Assembly (NCBI GenBank): GCA_937120965.1
Contig: CAKZKA010000026.1
Span: 1-36,716, forward strand
Direction of reading: 5' to 3'
Source: an uncultured Chloroflexota bacterium
Lineage (GTDB): Bacteria; Chloroflexota; Chloroflexia; Chloroflexales; Chloroflexaceae
DNA: 36,716 nucleotides
Shown here: piece after piece, positions 1-7,529 of the stretch
Position numbering within the stretch: the stretch's first letter is position 1
Layout: every line of letters begins with the position of its first letter
The notes under the pieces: generated by a model
What the model saw: the letters and a program-made list of their open reading frames with translations, nothing else
Databases searched by the model: none
What the model was told of the DNA's origin: nothing
Made by a program: the position numbers and the translations under genes

Positions 1-106
1 CTCGACCTTTGCCTGGCCGGTGGTTGCCCGTCAGACGCTCGCGTTGTACCAGGAGCTGCTGGCAGCACGCGCCACCCGTACCAGGAGCACCTTGAGGGCC
101 AGGTGA
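1..106 (+). CDS. 3' end of a probable glycosyltransferase (partial)
   Basis: The frame beginning at base 2 is open from the window edge to a TGA at 104-106 and gives 34 residues. It includes the segment FAWPVVARQTLALYQELLA. An aromatic-x-W followed by a helix ending in LYxELL is what the C-terminal tail of GT-B family 4 glycosyltransferases usually looks like, so this is probably the end of such an enzyme that starts outside the window. Only the tail is visible, so substrate and exact family cannot be told. The repeat-rich gap that follows is consistent with a real gene end here. Confidence 0.5.
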   Translation, partial: STFAWPVVARQTLALYQELLAARATRTRSTLRAR

Positions 107-721
107 TTGAACACCGGATACTCGTGCCGCTGTGCTGCACAACGCCAGGATCAACCACGGAGCGGCGCGGCGCCGCTCCGCCCAGACTCGCCTGCGCGGG
201 CCAGATTTATATCAGAAGCCCATGCGGATGTGTTGCACAATAACAAGATGAAAATAGGTTTGAGAAGTCTAAGCCCTCCTAAATCCTCCCCGCAGGGAGG
301 GGCATGGGGAACCCCGGGTTCCCCATACGCTGACGCGATAAAGGCAGGTTTTTTTCTTGGGAGGGCTGCGCCCTCCCAGACCCTCCCGGTGGGGAGGGCT
401 TGCCGCCCCGTGGGCGGGGGTATGGGGAAACCCGGTTTCCCCGTATGTTCACATCAGCCGTCTATGCGGCTGCGCCGCACAAAGCCAGAATGAAATATAG
501 TATTGTTCTTGGGAGGGCTTCGCCCTCCCAAACCCTCCCCGCTGGCGGGTTGTTTCCTGGGAGGGCGTAGAGGCGCAGCGGCGCCGCGCCTCTACGTCCA
601 GACCCTCCCGCGGGCGGGCTATTTTCACCTCAGGGGCGTATTGACACCAGGCAGCACCATCGCTACCATACCGGAGAACTTGCCTGCATTGCTCCGATTA
701 TGTCGCTCCTATGGGGGGACT
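107..721. repeat. Intergenic repeat block (modular palindromic element)
   Basis: No convincing gene lies here. It holds a GC-rich palindrome at 158-180, a degenerate element cap near 220-250, GGGGAACCCCGGGTTCCCC at 306-324 and GGGGAAACCCGGTTTCCCC at 424-442. From about 463 to 632 there is a full modular element: hairpin cap, two 48-bp cores and the closing TTTTCACCTCAG cap. The second core has its loop replaced by a 29-bp palindrome (567-595, GTAGAGGCG...CGCCTCTAC). Open frames across the block are products of these repeats. Confidence 0.8.
641..669 (+). promoter_or_regulatory. Putative sigma-70 promoter of the yvcK-like gene
   Basis: TTGACA at 641-646 is followed after 17 bases by TACCAT at 664-669. 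The -35 is a perfect consensus and the -10 matches at four of six positions. Transcription would start near 676 and give a leader of about 46 bases before the ATG at 722. It sits just after the closing cap of the upstream repeat element. Confidence 0.5.
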
Positions 722-1756
722 ATGAACCTTAGCGACTCACCCGCTTCCACGCTCAGACTCGTCGCCATTGGTGGTGGGGGAGGCGTCAGCCAGGTACTTC
801 TGGGGGCGCGGCCCTACTTCGGCGCTCTCACGGCGGCAATCGCCGTGACCGATACCGGGCGCAGCACCGGTACCGCCCGCGCAATTGCCGATATGCCCGC
901 TCCCGGTGATGTCCGTAACACCCTCGCTGCCCTTGCGCGCGATCCCGACTCGCTGCTCGCCCGTCTGATGCAACACCGCCTGCGCTCACCCGCGGTGCCC
1001 GTACTCGATGGGATGGCCTTCGGCAACCTGCTGATTGCCGCCCTCACTCAGATGACCGGAGACTTCGCCGAGGCGGTCGAGGCGGCCAGTCTGATGCTGG
1101 ATTGCACTGCCCGGATCCTACCAATCTCCACCGTCAATACCCACCTCTGCGCCGAGCTCGAAGATGGCAGTACGGCTGAGAACGAACTGGCCGTGCGGGC
1201 CCTCAACAAGGCGCCCATCAGCCGGATCTACCTCAGTACGCCCCGTGCCCCTGCCAATCCTGCCGTCATCCAGGCTATCCTCCAGGCTGACGTGGTGACG
1301 ATTGGCCCCGGCAGCTTCTTCACCTCAGTGCTGGCGACCCTGCTCTTCGATCACGTCAGCGAGGCCCTGCGTGAGACGCGCGCTACGGTGGTCTTCATCT
1401 GCAATACGACTACTCAACCCGGCCAGACCGATGGGTTTACCGTAGCTGACCACGTGCGTCACCTGGTCAACCTTCTCGGACCGGGTGTGCTCGATATCGC
1501 TTTGCTCAACCGGAGCGACCAGATCGACGCGCGTGTCATCGCTGAGTATGCCGCCGAAGGGTTGCACGTGCTCGAACCCAACGAGAACGAGCTGGCACAG
1601 ATCGCGAAGCTCGGTGTGCGCCCGCTGGTGCGTAATCTGGCCGAGACCAGTGAGGGGAAGCGCACGCTCTGGAACAAGCAGGATACCATTCGTCATGACC
1701 CCACCCTGATCGGGTTGGCGCTCTGGAAGATCGCCCTGGATCGGGATGGGGTATGA
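722..1756 (+). CDS. yvcK: YvcK/CofD-like protein (putative gluconeogenesis factor)
   Basis: The 344-residue product belongs to the YvcK family, UDP-sugar-binding cytosolic proteins needed for normal cell shape and growth on gluconeogenic substrates in Bacillus; the CofD fold is shared with F420 biosynthesis. Visible motifs are the N-terminal glycine-rich loop IGGGGGVSQVL (16-26), TDTGRSTG (43-50), PGDVRN (61-66) and FGNLLIAALTQMTGDF (100-115). The start is ATG 722, preceded by GGGGGGA; the frame is open further upstream, but that part is repeat-derived. Unlike in Firmicutes, no rapZ or whiA neighbour is present. The family is clear; the physiological role here is inferred. Confidence 0.88.
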   Translation: MNLSDSPASTLRLVAIGGGGGVSQVLLGARPYFGALTAAIAVTDTGRSTGTARAIADMPAPGDVRNTLAALARDPDSLLARLMQHRLRSPAVPVLDGMAFGNLLIAALTQMTGDFAEAVEAASLMLDCTARILPISTVNTHLCAELEDGSTAENELAVRALNKAPISRIYLSTPRAPANPAVIQAILQADVVTIGPGSFFTSVLATLLFDHVSEALRETRATVVFICNTTTQPGQTDGFTVADHVRHLVNLLGPGVLDIALLNRSDQIDARVIAEYAAEGLHVLEPNENELAQIAKLGVRPLVRNLAETSEGKRTLWNKQDTIRHDPTLIGLALWKIALDRDGV

Positions 1757-1930
1757 TACCGGGGTGAAACACGTAGAGGCGCGGCACCGCCGCACCTCTA
1801 CACCTGAACCCTCCCCGCCAGCGGGTTGCTTCCTGGGAGGGCTGCGCCCTTCCACACCCTCCCCGTGGGCGGGCTGTTTCCTGAGAGGGCGTAGAGGCAC
1901 GGCGCCGCGCCTCCACCAGTCGGCAGGGTG
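1757..1930. repeat. Intergenic repeat block with two 29-bp-type palindromes
   Basis: This gap holds GTAGAGGCG...CACCTCTAC palindromes at 1773-1801 and, degenerate, at 1891-1916. Between them lie a GGGAGGGCTGCGCCCTTCC core and CCCTCCCCGTGGGCGGGCTG, so two 48-bp cores are recognisable. It is the same modular family as elsewhere. No gene is seen. Confidence 0.75.
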
Positions 1931-1952
1931 TGGTTTGCGGTGCAACCGCATT

Positions 1953-1985
1953 GGTTACACTCGGATGCGCCGAATCGGGTATACT
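1953..1985 (+). promoter_or_regulatory. Possible promoter/activator motif of the sensor kinase gene
   Basis: GGTTACAC at 1953-1960 is followed 19 bases later by TATACT at 1980-1985, a good -10 hexamer. A similar GGTTACAC-N18-TATACT arrangement lies upstream of the response regulator gene at 22224. No consensus -35 is present, which suggests activator dependence or an alternative -35. Confidence 0.35.
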
Positions 1986-2045
1986 ATGTCCTGTCGCATT
2001 TTCTGACGCTGCTCAGAGGAGACAGCGCCCTGGTTCAGGTTTTCG

Positions 2046-3221
2046 ATGCCAATGGCACAGCCTTTATTTCCAATTAACGAACCGGCCCCTCCCGTCACGC
2101 TCCCGACCAACCCGCTCCCCGTCGCCGCCTCTCGCCCTGACCGGTTCGCTCAACTCACCGCGCACCTCCTGCGCGCCCCGCTGGCCTTCCTGGTCCTGCC
2201 CGAGACCTACGGGCAGTGGCGCTGCCCTTCCCTGGCGCTCGCGCCCGCGGCGGCGAACCGCGCTCTGGCGGCCTGCGTCGCCGCCTCCGACGGCGCCCAT
2301 CCCCTCGTCGTCACCGACCTTGCCCGCCATCCCCGGTTCCGCGCCAGCCCTCTCGCCCAGCCGCCCTTGAGTATGGGCTTTCTGGTCCTCTGGCCGCTTC
2401 GCCACGGCGCGGCCAGCCCAGCAGGAACGCTCTGTGTGCTCGACCGCCGACCGCGTCACTTCGGCGCCGGAGAACACGCCATGCTCGAAAGCCTGGCCGC
2501 CTTCGCAAGCGGCGAGTTCCTCGCCGCGCAACCCTGGGCGAATGAGGAGCTGTGTCGGCATTTCGCCGCCGAGGTCCACGACGGGGTCGGGCAGGTGGTG
2601 CTCAGCCTCTACCACCATCTGCAAGCCCTGGACCGCGACCAGCGCTTCGGCGGGCCGCGGCGCCGCGCCACCCTGCGCCGCCTGCTCGGGATGGCGCGCC
2701 GGGCGGTGGGCGAGACGCGCCGGTTGATCGAGGGGCTGCGCCCAACCGCCCTGGAGAGCCTGGGGCTGGCAGGCGCCCTGCGCCTGCTGGCCGAGACGCT
2801 GGAGCAGGAGGGCTGGGCCATCGCGCTGGAGGAGGAGCTCGGCGCCGAGCGGCTGCCGCCGCCGGTGGAACTGGCGCTCTTCCGGGTGGCCCACGAGGCG
2901 CTGACGAACACGGCAAAGCACGCCGGTCAGCGTCGGGCCGCCGTAACGCTCAGGCGGGAGGGCGAGGCGGTGCGGCTGGAGGTGCGCGACTGGGGGCCGG
3001 GGTTCGACGCCGCCCGGCACGTCCCGCCAGCGGGTCTGGGGGAGCGCCTGGGCCTGCGGGTGATGGGGGAGCGCCTGGCGGCGCTCGGGGGCGACCTGCG
3101 CGTGCAGAGCTGTCCCGACGCGGGCACGCTGGTGGTGGCGCGCGTTCCGGCGCTCAGCCGGGCACAGGGCAGCGAGGTGGAGAAGATGGGTCAGGCGACG
3201 CCGCCTCAGGAACAGCCTTAA
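2046..3221 (+). CDS. NarL-family sensor histidine kinase with GAF-like domain
   Basis: The 391-residue cytosolic kinase has no membrane segments. Residues about 30-160 look like a GAF sensory domain. They are followed by a HisKA_3 dimerisation region with AEVHDGVGQ (phospho-acceptor His178) and a HATPase_c domain with HEALTN (283-288), DWGPGFD (315-321) and LRVMGERLAALGG. This architecture (DesK/NarX class) phosphorylates LuxR-type response regulators. No regulator is adjacent; the only one in the window is at 21544-22224. ATG 2046 is the first start after an in-frame stop at 2004; the only purine-rich box (AGAGGAG) is 30 bases upstream, so initiation signals are weak. The signal sensed is unknown. 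Confidence 0.88.
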   Translation: MPMAQPLFPINEPAPPVTLPTNPLPVAASRPDRFAQLTAHLLRAPLAFLVLPETYGQWRCPSLALAPAAANRALAACVAASDGAHPLVVTDLARHPRFRASPLAQPPLSMGFLVLWPLRHGAASPAGTLCVLDRRPRHFGAGEHAMLESLAAFASGEFLAAQPWANEELCRHFAAEVHDGVGQVVLSLYHHLQALDRDQRFGGPRRRATLRRLLGMARRAVGETRRLIEGLRPTALESLGLAGALRLLAETLEQEGWAIALEEELGAERLPPPVELALFRVAHEALTNTAKHAGQRRAAVTLRREGEAVRLEVRDWGPGFDAARHVPPAGLGERLGLRVMGERLAALGGDLRVQSCPDAGTLVVARVPALSRAQGSEVEKMGQATPPQEQP

Positions 3222-3282
3222 TAGATACTTCGTTCTGGCGGAGGTTGCTGAGGATGTGATCGCGGTAAGGAGGGTATAGAAG

Positions 3283-3311
3283 GAAGGGGCGCAGCAGTGC
3301 TGTGCCCCTTC
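3283..3311 (+). terminator. Rho-independent-like terminator after the sensor kinase
   Basis: GAAGGGGC-G-CAGC, loop AGT, GCTG-T-GCCCCTTC forms a 12-bp stem plus one G-T pair and is followed by GTTTTG. It lies between the convergent kinase gene and the sufT-like gene. The T tract is short. Confidence 0.65.
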
Positions 3312-3389
3312 GTTTTGCAGATCGGGCGCGGTATGCCCGCACCCGGATCGAGGTCACGCTCATGCACCGTCAGGCTGCCTGGAACTGCG

Positions 3390-3707
3390 CTAGAAAAAGC
3401 CCAACTCCTCGCGAGCCTCCTCGCTCATCAGGCTGGGGTTCCAGAAGGGCGTCCACACCAGGTTGATCCGCACGTCCTCGAGATTCTTGAAAACCTCCTG
3501 GAGCGCCAGAACCTCGCGCCGGGCCTGGTCGAGGATCTGCGGCCCGGCCGGACAGGCCGGTGTGGTCAGGGTCATGTCAATATCAACCACGCGCCCCTCT
3601 TCCAGCACGTCAATACGGTACACCAGCCCCAGGTTGACGATATCCAGCCCGATCTCGGGATCGACGACGTTTTTAAGCGCGGCTCGCACCATCTCTTCAG
3701 TGACCAT
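3390..3707 (-). CDS. sufT: MIP18/DUF59 family Fe-S assembly factor (SufT-like)
   Basis: The 105-residue protein has the MIP18 signature: VVDPEIGLDIVNLGLVY (14-30) and TTPACPAG with Cys52. The family includes SufT, PaaD and eukaryotic CIA2, which help mature or insert Fe-S clusters, and SufT-like copies are often linked to SUF operons. Here it is separated from the SUF island by the transporter gene and a repeat block. The start is ATG at 3707, with GAGGA five bases upstream. A phenylacetate-degradation role (PaaD) is unlikely because no paa genes are present. Confidence 0.85.
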   Translation of the reverse strand: MVTEEMVRAALKNVVDPEIGLDIVNLGLVYRIDVLEEGRVVDIDMTLTTPACPAGPQILDQARREVLALQEVFKNLEDVRINLVWTPFWNPSLMSEEAREELGFF

Positions 3708-4235
3708 CGTGTTCCTCGATTTCCGTCAGTCCTGATGTCCACACGAGGAAGCCAGGTTTCCCCGCGCCCCTGCCCATCGGGGCGCCAGGCGACCCGACGC
3801 CGGTCAGGATATGGGGAAACCGGGTTTCTCCGCGCCCCTGTCCATCGGCGTGTCAGGCGACCCACCAGCGGTTGAGGTGTGGGAAAACTCCGTTTCCCCA
3901 CGCCCCTCCCTGACGGGAGGATAGGGGAGGGTTACGCCCTCCCAGGAAAAACCTATGTTTATCCCGGCATTGTGCGGCGTTGCTGCATGGAGGATCTGAC
4001 TGGTTCCGCGCAGTCGGGTTACAGAGTATCGCATCGCGCAATCAGCACACATTAGTATGATACCATAGCTGAGGTGAAAATACGGGGAAACCGGGTTCCC
4101 CCACCTGCGGTGAGCCTGTCGAACCGCACCCCTGCCTGTGGGGGTGCCAGCCGCTCCCAACCCCCTCTCTGAGGGGAGGGTTTGGGAGGGCTACGCCCTC
4201 CCAAGAACACGTATTTTCATTCCTCGAATTGAACC
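3708..4235. repeat. Intergenic repeat block
   Basis: Several degenerate GGGGAAACCGGGTTTCCCC palindromes (about 3750, 3814, 3885 and 4084) are each followed by a CGCCCCTGCC-type tail. Also present are a reversed GTGCGGCGTTGCTGC cap near 3975, GGTGAGCCTGTCGAACC within 4106-4127 and a GGGAGGGC...GCCCTCCC core at 4186-4203. It lies upstream of both divergent genes. No gene or clear promoter is seen. Confidence 0.75.
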
Positions 4236-5876
4236 ATGATAAGTTTGCTGATCAACAATCCGTTCCTGCTGCTCTTCCTGGTAGCAGCCATCGGCTATCT
4301 GCTGGGGCGTGTGCAGATCGGGGGCGTAAGCCTCGGCGTTGCCGCGGTACTCTTTGTGGGCCTGGCCTTCGGCGCCCTCGACCCGAACCTGAAGCTCCCC
4401 GACATTGTTTACCTGCTCGGCCTGGTGCTGTTTGTCTACACCATCGGGCTGAGCAGTGGTCCGGGCTTTTTTGCCTCGCTGCAGCGCAAGGGGCTGCGCG
4501 ACAACCTGCTCGTGCTGGGAGTATTGCTCTTCGCCACGGCGCTAACCGTCGCGGCGCATGCGGTGATCGGCACGAGCGCGCCGATCACCGCCGGGATGTT
4601 TGCCGGCAGTCTGACCAACACGCCGGCCCTGGCGAGCATTATCGAGCAACTCAAGCGCAGCGCCGGCGATGGGCCGAGCGACGCGCTCCTCGCCGAGCCG
4701 GTAGTCGGGTACTCGGTCACTTACCCTATGGGCGTGCTGGGTATGATCCTGGCGATCTATCTGCTCCAGCGTCTCTGGCGGGTTGATTACGCCGCCGAGG
4801 CGCGCTCCTCGCCCGAGCTGAGCCTGGGGGTTGAGAACCTGGTCAGTCGCACGGTGCGTGTCACCCGGCCAGAAATGGATGGACGCAACCTGGGTGAGCT
4901 GATGCGGACCAATCGCTGGGATGTGGTCTTCAGCCGTTTGCAGCACGAGGGGCATGTCACTATCGCGATCAGCGACGCCTATCTCCGGCTCAACGATCTG
5001 GTGAACGTTATTGGCGCGCCCGAGGAGGTCGAGCGGGTGGTGGCGAGCCTGGGCGAACCGGCCCCCGAGCCGCTGGAACTGGACCGCCATACGCTCGACT
5101 TTCGGCGCGTCTTCGTATCAAACCCCGAGGTGGTCGGGAAGCGGTTGCGCGATCTCGACCTGCCACATACGCAGGGGGCAATTATCACCCGGGTGCGACG
5201 GGGTGATGTGGATATTTTGCCCCACGGCGACACGATGCTCGAACTCGGCGACCGGGTGCGCGTGGTAACGCGACGCGAAAACCTGGACAATATAAGCAAG
5301 TACTTCGGCGACTCATACCGCCGCCTTTCCGAGATCGACGTGGTCTCGCTGGGTCTGGGGATGACGATGGGCCTGCTGGTGGGGATGATCCCCTTTCCGC
5401 TGCCCGGCGGCGGCACGTTCACCCTGGGCTTTGCCGGCGGGCCGCTGATCGTCGCGTTGATCCTCGGCTGGCTGGAGCGCAGCGGGTCGATCGTCTGGAG
5501 CCTGCCCTACAGCGCCAACCTGACCCTGCGGCAGGTCGGGTTGACACTCTTCCTGGCGGGGGTGGGGCTACGCTCGGGCTACAGCTTCGTGCGCACCCTG
5601 GTCGAAGGCGGAGGGCTGGCCATCTTCGTTGCCGGCGCCCTCGTCACCGCCGCAGCCGCCCTGGCACTGCTCGTTGTGGGCCACCGGCTGCTGAAGATTC
5701 CGATGGGTCTGTGCATTGGTTTGCTGGCCGGGATGCAGACCCAACCGGCGGTGCTGGCCTTTGCCGCCGAACAGACCCGCAACGATATGCCCAATATCGG
5801 CTACGCGACTGTCTATCCGCTGGCGACCATCGCCAAGATCATTCTGGCCCAGGCGCTGGTGATCTGGCTGCGTTGA
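4236..5876 (+). CDS. YidE/AspT-type putative transporter with two RCK_C domains
   Basis: The 546-residue membrane protein has the layout of the aspartate:alanine-exchanger (YidE/YbjL) family. Hydrophobic halves lie at about 1-180 and 365-546, separated by a soluble segment with two TrkA-C/RCK_C-like domains (about 200-272 and 283-352). Each half carries the duplicated motif: GMFAGSLTNTPAL (120-132) and GLLAGMQTQPAVLAFA (495-510). Family length is about 550, so it is complete. RCK_C domains usually bind small ligands and gate transport. The substrate cannot be told; related proteins exchange amino acids or dicarboxylates. There are no operon partners. ATG 4236 begins the hydrophobic N-terminus. 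Confidence 0.88.
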   Translation: MISLLINNPFLLLFLVAAIGYLLGRVQIGGVSLGVAAVLFVGLAFGALDPNLKLPDIVYLLGLVLFVYTIGLSSGPGFFASLQRKGLRDNLLVLGVLLFATALTVAAHAVIGTSAPITAGMFAGSLTNTPALASIIEQLKRSAGDGPSDALLAEPVVGYSVTYPMGVLGMILAIYLLQRLWRVDYAAEARSSPELSLGVENLVSRTVRVTRPEMDGRNLGELMRTNRWDVVFSRLQHEGHVTIAISDAYLRLNDLVNVIGAPEEVERVVASLGEPAPEPLELDRHTLDFRRVFVSNPEVVGKRLRDLDLPHTQGAIITRVRRGDVDILPHGDTMLELGDRVRVVTRRENLDNISKYFGDSYRRLSEIDVVSLGLGMTMGLLVGMIPFPLPGGGTFTLGFAGGPLIVALILGWLERSGSIVWSLPYSANLTLRQVGLTLFLAGVGLRSGYSFVRTLVEGGGLAIFVAGALVTAAAALALLVVGHRLLKIPMGLCIGLLAGMQTQPAVLAFAAEQTRNDMPNIGYATVYPLATIAKIILAQALVIWLR

Positions 5877-5894
5877 TAACCAGAGGTCGGGGAT

Positions 5895-5932
5895 GAGGGC
5901 CTCCAGGGCGTAGGGACGCCCCGGAGGCCCTC
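5895..5932. terminator. Hairpin between convergent genes
   Basis: GAGGGCCTCC pairs with GGAGGCCCTC (10 bp), and an inner GGGCG/CGCCC stem follows after one A-C mismatch. It lies 19 bases after the transporter stop and downstream of the convergent moeZ stop at 6043. No T tract is present on either strand, so terminator function is inferred from position and stem strength. Confidence 0.45.
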
Positions 5933-6042
5933 GCCACCGCCCCATCTCCCCCGCCCTTAAACCCCACCAGGAGAAGGCCAGGGAGGAGGCCCCCCCAACG
6001 AACCCCTTGTTTATCCCGGCAGTGTGCGGCGAAGCTGCGCGC

Positions 6043-7197
6043 CTAATACTTCGCTACCGTGGGATCAACATCATCGCTCCAGCGGAGCACGCCGCCCTCC
6101 AGATTCTTGACCTTGCGGAATCCGGCCTGCTTGAGCAATTCGACGGCCCGCCCGCTCCGCACGCCACTCCGGCAGTAGACCACCATCTCGCGGGCGCTGT
6201 CGAGTTCGTGGATGCGCTCGGGCAACTGGTCAATAGGAATGAGCTTGTCGGTGCCGGGGATGCTGGCGATGGCCACCTCGTAGGGATTGCGCACATCGAG
6301 GAGGAAGGGCCGATCGTCGCGCTGGAGCCAGTCGGCCAGCTCAAGCGGCGTAATCACATACTGGCCGCCTATGGCAGGGGCTTCGGGAGCGATGCCGCAG
6401 AACTGCTCATAGTCAATCAGGGTGGTGACCGACGGATTCTCGCCACAGACCGGGCAGTTGGGGTTGCGACGCAGCTTCAGCTCGCGGAAGCGCATGCCCA
6501 GAGCATCGTAGAGCATCAGCCGGCCAATCAGCGGCTCGCCGATGCCGGTGAGCAACTTGATCGTTTCGGTGGCCTGAATAGTGCCGATCACTCCCGGTAA
6601 CACCCCCAGCACGCCACCCTCGGCGCACGAGGGCACCAGGCCTGGAGGCGGCGGCTCGGGATAGAGGCAGCGATAGCACGGCCCACCCTGTTGCGGCGCG
6701 AACACCGTCGCCTGGCCCTCGAAGCGGAAAATGCTGCCGTAGACGTTGGGCTTCCCCAGCAGCACCGAGGCATCGTTGGTCAGGTAGCGGGTGGGGAAGT
6801 TATCGGTGCCATCCACGATCACATCGTAGCCACGCATCAACTCAAAGGCGTTCGCCGAGGTGATCTGCGTCTCATAGACGGTAATCTCGATATGGGGATT
6901 GAGATCGCGCAGGCGTCGGCGGGCCGACTCGGTCTTGGGCATGCCCACCGTGCTGGTGCCGTGGACAATCTGCCGCTGCAGGTTGCTGGCATCGACCACG
7001 TCGAAGTCAACCAGGCCAATGTGGCCCACACCCGCGGCGGCGAGGTAGAGGGCCAGCGGCGAACCCAGACCACCGCTGCCGATCAGCAGCACACTGCCCT
7101 GCTTCAGGCGCCGCTGGCCTTCCATACCCACCTCGGGCATAATCAGGTGACGGCTGTAACGGGCGATCTCTTCATTTGAAAGTGACACTTTGCTCAT
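6043..7197 (-). CDS. moeZ: MoeZ-type adenylyltransferase-sulfurtransferase (E1 + rhodanese)
   Basis: The 384-residue fusion has a ThiF/MoeB E1-like domain (about 8-255) and a C-terminal rhodanese domain (about 285-378). Visible are the nucleotide loop GSGGLGS (40-46), zinc ligands CYRC (174-177) and CPVC (248-251), Cys191 in PSCAEGG and rhodanese active Cys342 in CRSGVRS. Such enzymes adenylate the C-terminal glycine of MoaD/ThiS-like carriers and convert it to a thiocarboxylate; MoeZ of Mycobacterium tuberculosis does this for CysO. Its ATG overlaps the stop of the carrier gene (ATGA), so the two are translationally coupled. With no moa/moe genes nearby, CysO is the likely main partner; MoaD or ThiS charging is also possible. 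Confidence 0.93.
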   Translation of the reverse strand: MSKVSLSNEEIARYSRHLIMPEVGMEGQRRLKQGSVLLIGSGGLGSPLALYLAAAGVGHIGLVDFDVVDASNLQRQIVHGTSTVGMPKTESARRRLRDLNPHIEITVYETQITSANAFELMRGYDVIVDGTDNFPTRYLTNDASVLLGKPNVYGSIFRFEGQATVFAPQQGGPCYRCLYPEPPPPGLVPSCAEGGVLGVLPGVIGTIQATETIKLLTGIGEPLIGRLMLYDALGMRFRELKLRRNPNCPVCGENPSVTTLIDYEQFCGIAPEAPAIGGQYVITPLELADWLQRDDRPFLLDVRNPYEVAIASIPGTDKLIPIDQLPERIHELDSAREMVVYCRSGVRSGRAVELLKQAGFRKVKNLEGGVLRWSDDVDPTVAKY

Positions 7198-7475
7198 CGG
7201 CGCCCTCCGGCGATGGCAGGAATAATCGACACGGTATCACCGGCGCTGAGGGGGGTGTCTTCACCCTGCAAGAAGCGAATGTCCTCATCGCCGACATAGA
7301 GATTCACGAAGCTGCGCAACCGGCCATCCTCGGCAAAGAGGTGCCGGCCAAGGGCGGGGTAGAGTTCGACCAGACCGCGCAGCAGCGCGCCGACCGTGTC
7401 GGCTTCCAGGTGCACCTGGGCGTTGCCGCCAGCGTACTCGCGCAGCGCGGTGGGGATGGTTATAGTTACGGCCAT
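7194..7475 (-). CDS. cysO: CysO-like sulfur carrier protein (MoaD/ThiS fold) ending GGRR
   Basis: The 93-residue ubiquitin-like carrier has a beta-grasp start (AVTITIPTALREY) and the C-terminus SIIPAIAGGRR. The Gly90-Gly91 pair is the site that E1 enzymes activate. Here it is followed by Arg92-Arg93, so the diglycine is not terminal. The adjacent JAMM protease gene could trim it, as known for QbsE/QbsD and HcyS/HcyD. ATG 7475 has AAGGAG eight bases upstream. The frame is open further upstream through a 48-bp tandem repeat, but that extension is repeat-derived and not supported as protein. The neighbours mec, cysM and moeZ indicate the CysO role in cysteine synthesis rather than molybdopterin. 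Confidence 0.9.
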   Translation of the reverse strand: MAVTITIPTALREYAGGNAQVHLEADTVGALLRGLVELYPALGRHLFAEDGRLRSFVNLYVGDEDIRFLQGEDTPLSAGDTVSIIPAIAGGRR

Positions 7476-7494
7476 AGGATTGCTCCTTCTCATT

Positions 7495-7529
7495 ACCATA
7501 CCAGTCGTCCATGCGGCTGCGCCGCACAA
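7495..7529 (-). promoter_or_regulatory. Possible promoter of cysO-moeZ formed by a repeat cap
   Basis: On the minus strand the cap hairpin begins TTGTGC (7524-7529). The sequence TGGTATGGT follows, an extended-10-like TGn plus TATGGT (7495-7500), 19 bases before the cysO ATG. The TTGTGC-TATGGT spacing of 23 is too long for a standard -35/-10 pair, so this would have to act as an extended -10 promoter. Confidence 0.25.

Noticed and set aside
107-493. 128-codon plus-strand frame
   Set aside because: Composed of repeat modules; no ribosome-binding site or family likeness.
2064-3020. Open frame antisense to the sensor kinase
   Set aside because: Shadow frame; the plus-strand kinase has all catalytic motifs.
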